DNA from: Gammaproteobacteria bacterium
GTDB lineage: Bacteria > Pseudomonadota > Gammaproteobacteria > Steroidobacterales > Steroidobacteraceae
Length of the DNA: 60,000 nucleotides
Assembly (NCBI GenBank): GCA_947469285.1
Contig: CANIOW010000020.1
Location: forward strand, 1-60,000
Direction: 5' to 3'
This document shows positions 33,876 to 42,045 of this stretch, in pieces (within the stretch, counting starts at the first letter, position 1; every line of letters begins with the position of its first letter). The position numbers and the translations under genes were made by a program. The notes beneath the pieces were generated by a model. That model was given only the letters and a program-made list of their open reading frames with translations. It did no database searches and was not told the origin of the DNA.

Positions 33876-34214
33876 ATGCTGAAGCTCGTGTCTCTTTTGT
33901 GCTGGTGTGCCACGGGCACGTTGGCGTTGACGGCAGTTCCGGCGTTGGCCGACGAGGCCGCGGCAGCGCCAGTTGCGGCGGCAGTGCCAGTTGCTGCCGC
34001 CACGCCCGCGGAGCGCGTGAACGTGTCCGCAGCGACCGCCGAGGAGGCAGGCAAGATGGTCTGCCGCACGGTGAAGGTGACGGGCTCGAATCTACGCACG
34101 CGGCGCGTGTGCACCACGCCTACATCGGAAAGCCGTTCCCAAGACCTGGTGCGCCAGCGTCAGGACCGTGGCGGCTTAGACGCCTCTGCTATCGTCAACA
34201 AGGGCAGTAACTAA
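33876..34214 (+). CDS. Small secreted protein with CRTVKVTG...RRVC motif
   Basis: A 112-aa exported protein: a signal peptide ending VPALA-D, a long Ala/Pro/Val-rich stretch, then a conserved-looking core MVCRTVKVTGSNLRTRRVC with two Cys 16 apart, and a polar tail. Proteins with this C-x-n-KVTGS-x-RxRRVC core are common, uncharacterised products in proteobacteria. The ATG at 33876 gives the better signal peptide; a GTG at 33867 is also possible. It is divergent from the TPR-sulfotransferase gene by 66 bp. It has no Tyr, so it is not an obvious tyrosine-sulfation substrate. Confidence 0.7.
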   Translation: MLKLVSLLCWCATGTLALTAVPALADEAAAAPVAAAVPVAAATPAERVNVSAATAEEAGKMVCRTVKVTGSNLRTRRVCTTPTSESRSQDLVRQRQDRGGLDASAIVNKGSN

Positions 34215-34242
34215 CTGGCGTACGCGAGGACGAGAGCGAGGG

Positions 34243-34950
34243 CTAGGGTTGGGGCTGGCGCCAGCGCACCGTCACCGCCGTAGGCGCGGCCAGCGCGGCC
34301 ACGAGGCCTGACGGTAGGTCGCTGGGGAGTGCCAAGGTGGTCACCCAAGCCGTGGCCAGTCCATGCTCTGGCGGTACGCTGAGCACGCGCGCTGCCGCTT
34401 CGGTTCCCGTTTCAACGTTCGCCAACCCGCCAGGCAGCCCGAGGCCGGTGAGCTTTAAGTAGGCTTCTTTGCGCGTCCAGGTGCGGAAAAACACCGCTTC
34501 GCGTGCCGGGCCTGCGGTTAGCGCGTCCACCGCCGCCGCTTCCGCTGCATTGAAATGCCGCGCGGCAATCGGCGCTGCACGCGCGAATGCGCGGGCGTAT
34601 TCCAAATCCACGCCCAGGGCCACGCCGTCTAGGCTCAGCGCCAGTAATGCATGGGGGCCGGTGTGCGTCAGGTTGAAGCTCGGTACTCGCGTGCTGATGG
34701 ACGGATGGGCGTGATCGATCACTGGCTTGCCGCGTGCACCGGTGGTGGTGAGCGGTACGGCGGCTGGACGGCAGCCCAGCCGTTCCCCCAGTCGCTGCCG
34801 CACCCAGTGGCGCCCGGCCACAAAACGCGCGCGGTCTTCCGCATAGAGGAGTCGCGCAGCGCGTTCGCGTTCGCTGTCGCTGAGGGCGCTTTCCTCCGCC
34901 GGCCAGTGGTCGAGGTGCTGGTATTCCAGCCAGATCAGGGGCTGGTTCAT
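34243..34950 (-). CDS. 4'-phosphopantetheinyl transferase (Sfp type)
   Basis: A 235-aa enzyme that transfers phosphopantetheine from coenzyme A to acyl or peptidyl carrier proteins. Magnesium-site motifs GVDLEYARAF and FFRTWTRKEAYLKLTG (the W-x2-KEA-x2-K signature) are present, along with the N-terminal half of the pseudo-dimer. The ATG at 34950 overlaps the stop of the upstream hydrolase gene by 4 nt. No polyketide, peptide synthetase or fatty-acid carrier gene lies in the window, so its target is elsewhere. It is the last gene of the PadR-headed operon. Confidence 0.88.
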   Translation of the reverse strand: MNQPLIWLEYQHLDHWPAEESALSDSERERAARLLYAEDRARFVAGRHWVRQRLGERLGCRPAAVPLTTTGARGKPVIDHAHPSISTRVPSFNLTHTGPHALLALSLDGVALGVDLEYARAFARAAPIAARHFNAAEAAAVDALTAGPAREAVFFRTWTRKEAYLKLTGLGLPGGLANVETGTEAAARVLSVPPEHGLATAWVTTLALPSDLPSGLVAALAAPTAVTVRWRQPQP

Positions 34951-36323
34951 GGCAGTACCTGAACCAGTACTTCGCCGGCTGCGGCGACCGGCGATTCCAG
35001 TTCCACTTCCACAGTCAGCACGCTCTCCGTGGTGGCCGTGAATTCGCCGAGCAGCAGCGGACGCGCGGCCGTGTGCTCGGCGGGCAGGCTCCAGTAGGTG
35101 CTGGTGGTGCCAACACTTAAGCGTACCTGCCGCTGCGGGGAAGGAGCGCCGGGCACGGGTGGTGGGAGGCTGGGGTTCGCTGGGAACCGATATTGCACTT
35201 CCAGCACGCCGCTGGTGGTCGAGGGTAGGCTGCGTGTGCTGGCATTGGCATTGGCGAATGTGCTGGCGAGTGGCAGATGCCAACGCGCGATGGTGCCGCG
35301 ACGCTGCGTTGGTGCGCGCCAGTGCGGTGGCGGCACGAGGTGCAGTTCTTGTAGTACCAGCGCGGTCAAGCCACCAAGGCGCCAGCCATCGAACGGTTCG
35401 GGCGTCTCCTGATCAAAACCATTAGTGAAGGCAGCGAGGATGACGCGAGGCTGCTGCGGCACTTCGATGAACGCCACTTCTTCTAGCGTGTCATACGCAC
35501 TGCCGATCTTGGCCAGGACTCGCGTGCCAGGCGGCGTGCCGGGCGCTAGGGCGGACTGTAGGCCAAAGCGCGGGCGCGTCAGCCAGGGGCTGAGCGTGGC
35601 CAGCACGGGCGCACCACTTTGCCGGTCAATCTCGCCGTCGATCAGCGCCCGCATCAGTTGTGCGCTGTCATGGGCGGACATGGAGTTTTGGCCCAGCGTG
35701 GCGCGTGCCTGCGCTTCAAAGCCGCTGGGCTTATCGCCGGAATTGGACGGATAGGTTTTGGACAGCAGGCGCATGCCGCCCAGCAGGCCCCACGCGGCGA
35801 GACGGCGCTCGGTGTGCAGCCGGGCCTCTAACCAGCGTGCATAAGTGTCGTCCGTGGCCGGGAGCTCGTGGTTCTCGGTGCCGGTGAGTGCATCCACAAG
35901 ACGGCCGGTGGCCAGGTTGTCCGAGTCAACCAACATGGGCATGACGTCCGCCTGCAGACAGTCGGGTGCGCGGTGGCTTTCCACACAGGTGCTCACGGCG
36001 TCGATGGCAAAGGGCAGCTTGACCATGCTGGCCGGATAGACTTGCGCCGTGGCGTCTACTTCACCGCCGCGCCAAGGCTGTCCCGGGGCGGTTTGCACCC
36101 AAACCGCCAGGTTCAAACGCTTGAAGGTTTGCGTGGCGAGGAAGGCGTTGCGCGCACGTTCCACGGCCGCTTGCACGGTGGGATCCAGAGTGGCCGCCAG
36201 CATGGGCGGATTGGCCGCGGACGTTGCTAATGCAGGCAGGGTGAGTGTGGCCGTGAGCCAGCTCGCTCCCACCAACACCCGTAGCAGCGAAGAGGCTCGC
36301 CATGCGGCTGATGTCCGGGGCAT
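34947..36323 (-). CDS. Class A beta-lactamase-fold serine hydrolase with extra C-terminal domain
   Basis: A 458-aa exported serine hydrolase. After a signal peptide (about 1-33) come SxxK as Ser99-Met-Val-Lys102 (YPASMVKLP), SDN at 134-136 (VDSDNLATG), and a KIG in place of KTG (RVLAKIGSAYDT). The active-site set fits class A beta-lactamases and related peptidases. I see no clear Glu166 omega-loop motif (ExxLN), so penicillin hydrolysis is doubtful and a cell-wall or esterase role is likely. A beta-rich C-terminal extension of about 100 aa is foreign to true beta-lactamases. It is 3 nt downstream of the DUF192 gene. Confidence 0.78.
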   Translation of the reverse strand: MPRTSAAWRASSLLRVLVGASWLTATLTLPALATSAANPPMLAATLDPTVQAAVERARNAFLATQTFKRLNLAVWVQTAPGQPWRGGEVDATAQVYPASMVKLPFAIDAVSTCVESHRAPDCLQADVMPMLVDSDNLATGRLVDALTGTENHELPATDDTYARWLEARLHTERRLAAWGLLGGMRLLSKTYPSNSGDKPSGFEAQARATLGQNSMSAHDSAQLMRALIDGEIDRQSGAPVLATLSPWLTRPRFGLQSALAPGTPPGTRVLAKIGSAYDTLEEVAFIEVPQQPRVILAAFTNGFDQETPEPFDGWRLGGLTALVLQELHLVPPPHWRAPTQRRGTIARWHLPLASTFANANASTRSLPSTTSGVLEVQYRFPANPSLPPPVPGAPSPQRQVRLSVGTTSTYWSLPAEHTAARPLLLGEFTATTESVLTVEVELESPVAAAGEVLVQVLP

Positions 36324-36326
36324 GGC

Positions 36327-36881
36327 TTACTCGCGGGCCGGATGTAACGCCGGGCTGAGCACCTGATCACCGACCTGCACGCCCAGTAGTGCCGTGGTGC
36401 CCCCGGCCAGTTCCAGCACCGCGAGGATGGGCTCGCCCGAGGGGATGGGGGTGAGATCGTGGGGGCGCGCGCGTGCAGCGATGCGCGCGATGCTGCCATC
36501 ACGGCGGATAAACAGCAGGTCGAGCGGGATGAACGTGTTCTTCATCCAGAAGGCAGTGTTCACCGCGGCGGGGAACAGGAACAGCATGCCGCTGTTGGCC
36601 GGCAACTGCCGCACGAACATCAGCCCTTGTTCGCGGCGGGCCGCGGTGTCGGCCAGCCATACCTTGAACGGCAGACGCTTGCCGGCAGATTCGATGATGA
36701 GCGCACTGCGCTCGAAGGTGTCCAGCTCTGCACGGGTGGCGGCGGTGGTGCCGGCCCCAGCCTGCATGGGCAACGCCAGCACCTGGCCGAACAACAGGAG
36801 CGTGGTCACGGCCAGCCAGACACGCCGTGTGTGGCGGCAGGCGATGGGGGCGGCAGGCGCGGGAGCATGGAGGGAGTGCAT
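36327..36881 (-). CDS. DUF192 family exported protein
   Basis: A 184-aa protein with an N-terminal membrane or signal segment (about 20-40) and a DUF192 domain: VWLADTAARREQGLMFVRQL, NTAFWMKNTFIPLDLLFI and AVLELAGGTTALLGVQVGD match the family's core. DUF192 proteins are small periplasmic beta-barrels of unknown role. It is the fourth gene of the leftward operon, 18 nt after the preceding gene. Confidence 0.85.
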   Translation of the reverse strand: MHSLHAPAPAAPIACRHTRRVWLAVTTLLLFGQVLALPMQAGAGTTAATRAELDTFERSALIIESAGKRLPFKVWLADTAARREQGLMFVRQLPANSGMLFLFPAAVNTAFWMKNTFIPLDLLFIRRDGSIARIAARARPHDLTPIPSGEPILAVLELAGGTTALLGVQVGDQVLSPALHPARE

Positions 36882-36899
36882 GGCGTTAGCGTAGCGCTC

Positions 36900-37517
36900 T
36901 CAGCGGCTGGATTCCATGGCGGGGACGGTCAGTTCACCCGCGAAGTCAAAGGTAGCGATGAGCAACGGCGCATGCCGCCCGGTGGGGTCGCGGGCGGGTT
37001 CGAGGCACAGACCGCGACCGCTGATCCGCCAGCGCTGGCCGGCAACGGGGAAGGAGGCGGCTGGCAGCGGTACTTGCTGTAAGGCCTCGACGCTGCAAGC
37101 GCCGGTGCGCGTTGCCCAAGCGCCAGCGCCGTGTTCCAGCAGCAAGCCCAGATGGGCCGCAGCCACGGCGGGCGACGCGGCGCTGGCTGAGTGACTGGTG
37201 GGCGCGCCGGCGGGTGCGCCGACGGGCGTGGTGGGCAGGGTGAGCAGCACGGTCAGTCGTCCATGCTGGGTCGGGCCGGCAAACGCCAGCCGCAGGCCTG
37301 CCTGACCTCCCGGGCCGGGTGGGCGGGGCATGCCGGCGCAGGCCAGCAAGGGGCCCTGCCAGTCCAGCATTTCCGTCACCACGCCCTGCAAGCGTGCGGT
37401 GAACTGGGCGGTGGCATCGGCGGCACACGTTGCGAGCACGCTGGCACCTTCGAGCGGCGGTAGCGCGGTGGGAAGTGTGGCGAGGGAGGCCGCAAGCAGG
37501 GTGGCGGCGGCCATCAT
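36900..37517 (-). CDS. Secreted protein of unknown function
   Basis: A 205-aa protein. The ATG at 37517 overlaps the stop of the upstream gene by 4 nt (ATGA) and gives a signal peptide (MMAAATLLAASLATLPTALP), so it is chosen over the longer frame at 37595. The mature part has four or five cysteines (TCAAD, LACAGM, GACSVE, GLCLEP) compatible with disulfides, an internal Gly/Ala/Pro-rich stretch and no motif I recognise. Its position between a membrane sensor and a DUF192 protein suggests an envelope role. Confidence 0.65.
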   Translation of the reverse strand: MMAAATLLAASLATLPTALPPLEGASVLATCAADATAQFTARLQGVVTEMLDWQGPLLACAGMPRPPGPGGQAGLRLAFAGPTQHGRLTVLLTLPTTPVGAPAGAPTSHSASAASPAVAAAHLGLLLEHGAGAWATRTGACSVEALQQVPLPAASFPVAGQRWRISGRGLCLEPARDPTGRHAPLLIATFDFAGELTVPAMESSR

Positions 37518-38434
37518 TCCGCCGCGGGCGAGACGAGCAGGTGCTTGGCGAAGCTGCCATGCAGCAGCCCCAGTCCCCGCATGGCGTGCATCCACACGGT
37601 TAGCAGCAACACGCCGGCGAGTGGCGCTAGCAGATACTCCCAGCCAGCGAGGTATTCGCTCAGGTTCACGCCGTCTACGCCGAACATGATGCCGCTATCT
37701 GGGAACAGCGCGGCTAGCGGCACGCTCACCAAGGCCAGGCTGACGCTGATGCCCACCACCGCCAAGACGCAATAGGCAATGCCCAGCGGTAACTGTAACG
37801 TCATGTAGAGCAGGGTGGTCCAAGTGCGTCGGTCGGTGAGCATGTCGCGAATGCGCGCCCACCAGCTGCCGGGCACGCGTGTGACCGGCCGGCGTGGCAT
37901 GCGCACGCCTAACAAGCCTTCGACCAGACGACCTTCGGCGAGCGACAGGACGCGGGTGAGACCGATGAACAGCAAAAAGAACGGGAAGCCGATGATGAGG
38001 ATGGCCAGGCCCAGTGACAGCGACAGTCCGGTAATGGTCACCGAAAAATAGAACACGCCCGTGATGAGTGACAGCAGCAAGTAAAAAACCGCGCCCCAGG
38101 TGCGCGGGTCGGCATAAACGCTGAAGAAACGACCGATACCGGTGCGGTGCGGTGGTGGGGGCGGTGTGCGTAGCGCGGCCGTGACCTTGAGCTCAGTGGT
38201 CCGGTAGGCCGCGGCCACTTCCTCGGGAGCGCCGTAGGTACTGGCAATGCGTTCCAGCACATCGGCCTCGGACGAGGCGGGTGTTTGTTGTTGGGCGGTG
38301 GCTACTTCGGCGCGCAGGTATTCCTCGGCGTCGTAGAGTGCGTCCTGTAGCAGGGCCGGATCTTGCCCGGCCAGCGCCTCCCGGAGTTGGCGCAGGTACT
38401 GGTCGATCGAGCGGGGAGCAGTGGGGGCGTGCAT
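37514..38434 (-). CDS. HAAS (DUF1700)/sensor-domain integral membrane protein
   Basis: A 306-aa protein: an N-terminal alpha-helical segment (RSIDQYLRQLREAL...ALYDAEEYLRAEV, with SEADVLERIASTYGAPEEVA) typical of the DUF1700/HAAS signalling domain, then about five membrane segments with the FYLLLSLITGVFYF and MTLQLPLGIAY pairs of the putative Sensor domain. HAAS proteins are typically encoded next to PadR regulators, as here (36 nt downstream of padR), and are thought to modulate them or sense the envelope. The stimulus is unknown. Confidence 0.8.
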   Translation of the reverse strand: MHAPTAPRSIDQYLRQLREALAGQDPALLQDALYDAEEYLRAEVATAQQQTPASSEADVLERIASTYGAPEEVAAAYRTTELKVTAALRTPPPPPHRTGIGRFFSVYADPRTWGAVFYLLLSLITGVFYFSVTITGLSLSLGLAILIIGFPFFLLFIGLTRVLSLAEGRLVEGLLGVRMPRRPVTRVPGSWWARIRDMLTDRRTWTTLLYMTLQLPLGIAYCVLAVVGISVSLALVSVPLAALFPDSGIMFGVDGVNLSEYLAGWEYLLAPLAGVLLLTVWMHAMRGLGLLHGSFAKHLLVSPAAE

Positions 38435-38470
38435 GTGGGTTCCTTGTGGGACGCCAGGCGTCCCGTCGCG

Positions 38471-38878
38471 TCAGGGGTGCGCAGGGGCGGGCGCGGGGAC
38501 GAACCGGTCCACAAAGTCGCGGGTGTCGCGCCAAATGCCGGCCCAGCGCGTGAGCGCATCACGGCCAGCGGGTGTGATCTGGTAATAGCGGCGCGGTGGC
38601 CCGGACTGGGAGGGTTCCACGCGGCTACCGAGCAGTCCATTCGCACTTAAGGTGCGCAGTACCGGGTACAGGGCGCCTTGTTTGATGAGCGCTACCCGGT
38701 CGCCATCCTGCTGTAGCTGTTTGGCGATCTGGTAGCCGTACAATTCGGTGCCGGCGCGCTCAAGGATCGAGAGCAGCACCAGCGCCACCAGACCGGCGCT
38801 CAGTTCGCGCTGGAATTTCCGCTCCAGCGCCTCGGCTTCCGAGGCGGTGAGTGGGAGATCGGCCGTAGTTGGTGTCAT
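38471..38878 (-). CDS. PadR-family transcriptional regulator
   Basis: A 135-aa winged-helix regulator. The PadR domain runs from about residue 25 (AGLVALVLLSILERAGTELYGYQIAKQL) through KQGALYPVLRTLSANGLLGS to RYYQITPAGRDAL. It is first in the leftward operon. No Shine-Dalgarno sequence precedes the ATG, and a good promoter lies so close that the mRNA would be leaderless or nearly so. Autorepression through the dyad in that promoter is likely from family habit. Confidence 0.9.
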   Translation of the reverse strand: MTPTTADLPLTASEAEALERKFQRELSAGLVALVLLSILERAGTELYGYQIAKQLQQDGDRVALIKQGALYPVLRTLSANGLLGSRVEPSQSGPPRRYYQITPAGRDALTRWAGIWRDTRDFVDRFVPAPAPAHP

Positions 38879-38885
38879 GGAGCGA

Positions 38886-38913
38886 ATTGTACTAGTTACT
38901 GACTACTAGTCAA
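38886..38913 (-). promoter_or_regulatory. padR promoter with dyad operator in the spacer
   Basis: On the minus strand TTGACT (38913-38908) and TACAAT (38891-38886) are separated by 16 nt, a strong sigma-70 promoter. ACTAGT occurs twice with 8 bp between (38891-38896 and 38905-38910), forming a symmetric site that fills the spacer. PadR proteins bind such dyads with 8-bp spacing. The predicted transcription start, 6-8 nt after the -10, falls at about the padR ATG (38878). Confidence 0.6.
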
Positions 38914-39070
38914 TACTGAATAGTACTGGTGACCAAGCACTATCCGGCGTGGGCCGCTAACAGGTTGAAATCCTTGTCATTTCCAGAGCTTTCAAATTGT
39001 AGGTGGGTCCATCCCCCGGTAACATCCGCTTTGGTGCGACACTGCACCGTCTGCGCCATGGAGTTCCCGG

Positions 39071-40336
39071 ATGATCAAGACCGCTGTGCGTCTGAACTCG
39101 GGAAGGTATGTCAGCCGGCTGACCAGCGGCACCATGGCGGTCATCATGGCCGGGGGACGCGGGGAGCGCTTAAAGCAGCTCACCTCCCACCGCTGCAAGC
39201 CGGCCGCGCCTTTCGGCGGGAAGTTTCGCATCGTCGATTTCGTGCTCTCCAACTGCGTCAACAGCGGCATTCGGCAGATTGCGGTGATGACGCAATACAA
39301 GGCGCAGTCCCTGATCCAGCACGTCAATCGTGGCTGGGGTTACTTGCGCGGTGAATTCGGCGAGTTCGTGGATGTGGTGCCGGCGCAGCAGCAGGTGGGT
39401 GAGCACTGGTATCGCGGCACGGCAGACTGCATTTACCAAAACCTGGATTACATTCGCGCCTCGCGCCCGAAGCACGTGCTGGTGCTGGCGGGCGACCATA
39501 TCTACAAGATGGACTACGGTCCGCTCATCGCTTACCACGTTGAGAAGAACGCCGACATCACCATCGGCGTGGTCGAAGTGCCGGTACAAGATGCGCGAGA
39601 ATTTGGCGTACTCACGGTCACCGAAAACAATCGTGTGGTGCAGTTTGCGGAAAAGCCAGCAGTGCCCGACCCCATCCCTGGCCGTGATGGCACCGCCTTG
39701 GCCTCAATGGGTATCTATGTCTTCAATGCCTCGCTGCTTGAACGCATGCTGACCGACGATGCGACGAACCCGCTTTCGCAGCATGACTTCGGCAAGAACA
39801 TTATTCCGGGGGCGATCGACAAACTGCAGGTGTTCGCTTATCCATTTCAGGATGTGCAGACGCGCGCGCAAGCTTACTGGCGTGACGTGGGGACCCTAGA
39901 TGCCTACTACGACGCCAATTTAGAACTGGTGGAGAGTGCGCCGGAGCTCAACATCTATGATGAGCAATGGCCCATCTGGACCTATCAGGTGCAGCAGCCG
40001 CCGGCGAAGTTCACCTCCATGGTGGGCGGTACACCGGGGCTGGCGGAAAACAGTATGATTTCCGGGGGGTGCATCATCACTGGTGCGCATGTCACTGGCT
40101 CCTTGCTGTTCAGCGACGTGCGCGTGCATGAAGGGGCGGTCGTTGACCGTTCGGTGATCCTGCCGCATGTGGAGATCGGTCGCGGTTGCGTGGTGCGCAA
40201 TGCCATCCTCGATGAAGGCGTGGCCGTGCCGGATGGTTTGCGCATTGGCGTGGATCGCGAATTGGATGCACAACGCTTCACGGTGACCGATCGTGGTGTA
40301 GTGCTGGTGACGCCTGATATGTTGCGGGATGTTTGA
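39071..40336 (+). CDS. glgC: Glucose-1-phosphate adenylyltransferase
   Basis: Makes ADP-glucose from ATP and glucose-1-phosphate, the committed step of bacterial glycogen synthesis. The 421-aa protein has the nucleotidyltransferase motif MAGGRGERLKQLTSHRCKPA, the substrate-binding FVLSNCVNSGIRQIAV, WYRGTADCIYQN and the Asp motif VLAGDHIYKMDY, followed by a left-handed beta-helix (SMVGGTPGLAENSMISGGCII onward). GGAG lies 8 nt before the ATG. It overlaps the GH57-like gene by 8 nt. Confidence 0.96.
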   Translation: MIKTAVRLNSGRYVSRLTSGTMAVIMAGGRGERLKQLTSHRCKPAAPFGGKFRIVDFVLSNCVNSGIRQIAVMTQYKAQSLIQHVNRGWGYLRGEFGEFVDVVPAQQQVGEHWYRGTADCIYQNLDYIRASRPKHVLVLAGDHIYKMDYGPLIAYHVEKNADITIGVVEVPVQDAREFGVLTVTENNRVVQFAEKPAVPDPIPGRDGTALASMGIYVFNASLLERMLTDDATNPLSQHDFGKNIIPGAIDKLQVFAYPFQDVQTRAQAYWRDVGTLDAYYDANLELVESAPELNIYDEQWPIWTYQVQQPPAKFTSMVGGTPGLAENSMISGGCIITGAHVTGSLLFSDVRVHEGAVVDRSVILPHVEIGRGCVVRNAILDEGVAVPDGLRIGVDRELDAQRFTVTDRGVVLVTPDMLRDV

Positions 40337-42041
40337 TGTACCGATTACCGACCATGCCCCGACTGTGAGCGCCAACCAGGTTCGCACTCGCTTGCGCATT
40401 GTGCTTTGCACGCATCTGCACCAGCCGCTGTACCGCGATGCGGCCAGCGGACGACAGGTGCTACCGTGGGCCTATCTGCACGCGTTGCAGGAATACGCGG
40501 ATCTGACGCATCACCTAGAGGCGGCGCCCACCGCCACTGCGGTGCTGAACCTCTCGCCGGTACTGCTGGAACAGCTGGGTGACTACGGCACCATGCTCTC
40601 ACGCGCCTTGCGGGGTGGTCCGCCGCCACAGGACCCGGTGCTGGCGCTGCTGACGCCGGGCGGTCGACCGGTGGACAATGCGGCGTGGCCACCGTTGCTG
40701 CGCGCGGTGCTCGATAGCGCGCCACCACGCATTGCCAACCGTTATCCGCCCTACCAACGCTTGCTGGAGATGGCGCGTCAAGCGCTGGCCAACGGGACTA
40801 GCCACTGGTTGTCGTCCGGGTTTCTGCGTGATCTCGCCGCCTGGCACCATTTGGCCTGGTGTGGTGAAAGCGCGCAGGCGGATGAACGCATCGCTGCGCT
40901 GATCGCGCATGGGCTGTCGCAAGGCCCAGTGGTGCCGGCGCGTTTTGGTGAAGATGACCTCCGGCAGTTGCTCGAAGTGGTCACGGATATCATCGTCGGT
41001 CTGGTGCCGCGGTGGCGTCGTTTGCTGGGCACCGGGCGCGTGGAGTTGTCCGCCTCACCTTGGGGACACCCTTTGCTGCCGGCGATGCTGGGGACCGTCG
41101 CCGATCTACCCGATCTTTATCCTGGCGGTGCGGGTCGCGCGAAATGGCATCTGGCACGAGCACAGCAAGCGTTTGTAGAAGCTTTCGGGGTGCGCTCGCG
41201 GGGGGGCTGGCTGCCCGGAGGGGCGGTCTGCGCGAAATCTTTGGCAGCACTGGGAGGCTTCGGTCAGGCCTGGACCCTCACTGGCGAGGAGGTCATTCGC
41301 GACAGTCTGAAAGCCGGATCGCCAGGTGCGGCGCTACCGGCGCTGATCCCTCCCCGTGGTTGGCGGGTCGCCGGCGTGCCGGGGGTGGTGTTTGCGCGGC
41401 ATACGGCGCTGTCGTCGCTCGCTACGCACTACGCGGGCTGGGATGCCGCCCGTGCTGCTACCAATTTTGTGGAACATCTGGCGCGTGTTGCGCGCGAGCA
41501 CGCGGATGATCCGCAGGCGGTGGTGGCGGTGGTCTTGGGTGGTGACCGCGCGGACTGGCCGGATGGCGGCTTCGCCTTTTTGAGTCACCTCTTCGCTCGC
41601 TTGGCCGAGCGCGATGATGTTGAACCGACCACCTTTTCAGCCGTGCTCGCTGAGCCTGACTGTCAGGCCGAGCTGTCTACGCTGGTGCCGGGCAGTTGGG
41701 AGCCGGGTGGCTTCGCCTCGTGGGTGCGCGGTCCGGAGCGGGCGACGGCCTGGCGGGCTTTGTGTGGCGCCAAGCGGGCCTTCGATCAGGCGGTGGTGGA
41801 AGGCACGCTGGATGATGCGGCGCAGGCGCGTGCGGAACTCCAGCTGGCCGCTTGTGAGGCCGCGGATTTTCCCTGGTGGTTGGGCGATGAACGTCCGGCA
41901 CTGGCCCGCGCTGCGTTCGGCGCCTTGTTTGTCGCTCACCTGCGTTACCTTTACCGATTGCTTGATGAGCCGGTTCCTGCTGAAGTGGATGCGTTGGTGT
42001 CGATGCTGCCCCCGGCGTCTGATACTGCCGTCATGGAGTGA
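40329..42041 (+). CDS. GH57-family protein lacking both catalytic residues
   Basis: A 570-aa cytoplasmic protein of the GH57 alpha-glucanase family, overlapping glgC by 8 nt. Region 1 is intact (HLHQP, 29-33), as is the ELSASPWGHPLLP segment (239-251). In region 3 the nucleophile Glu of the WPSEGSV-type motif is Gly297 (WLPGGAV), and in region 4 the acid/base Asp of the LDGEN-type motif is Gly404 (LGGDRADW). If this alignment is right, it cannot be a normal hydrolase or branching enzyme and may be a glucan-binding or regulatory protein of glycogen metabolism. Confidence 0.8.
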   Translation: MFDVPITDHAPTVSANQVRTRLRIVLCTHLHQPLYRDAASGRQVLPWAYLHALQEYADLTHHLEAAPTATAVLNLSPVLLEQLGDYGTMLSRALRGGPPPQDPVLALLTPGGRPVDNAAWPPLLRAVLDSAPPRIANRYPPYQRLLEMARQALANGTSHWLSSGFLRDLAAWHHLAWCGESAQADERIAALIAHGLSQGPVVPARFGEDDLRQLLEVVTDIIVGLVPRWRRLLGTGRVELSASPWGHPLLPAMLGTVADLPDLYPGGAGRAKWHLARAQQAFVEAFGVRSRGGWLPGGAVCAKSLAALGGFGQAWTLTGEEVIRDSLKAGSPGAALPALIPPRGWRVAGVPGVVFARHTALSSLATHYAGWDAARAATNFVEHLARVAREHADDPQAVVAVVLGGDRADWPDGGFAFLSHLFARLAERDDVEPTTFSAVLAEPDCQAELSTLVPGSWEPGGFASWVRGPERATAWRALCGAKRAFDQAVVEGTLDDAAQARAELQLAACEAADFPWWLGDERPALARAAFGALFVAHLRYLYRLLDEPVPAEVDALVSMLPPASDTAVME

Positions 42042-42045
42042 TGCA

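Noticed and set aside
34243-34950. Evidence for a polyketide or peptide antibiotic cluster from the phosphopantetheinyl transferase
   Set aside because: No synthase, carrier or tailoring gene for such a pathway lies nearby.
34947-36323. Antibiotic-resistance beta-lactamase
   Set aside because: No evident omega-loop Glu motif, altered KTG and an added domain; operon context points to an envelope function.
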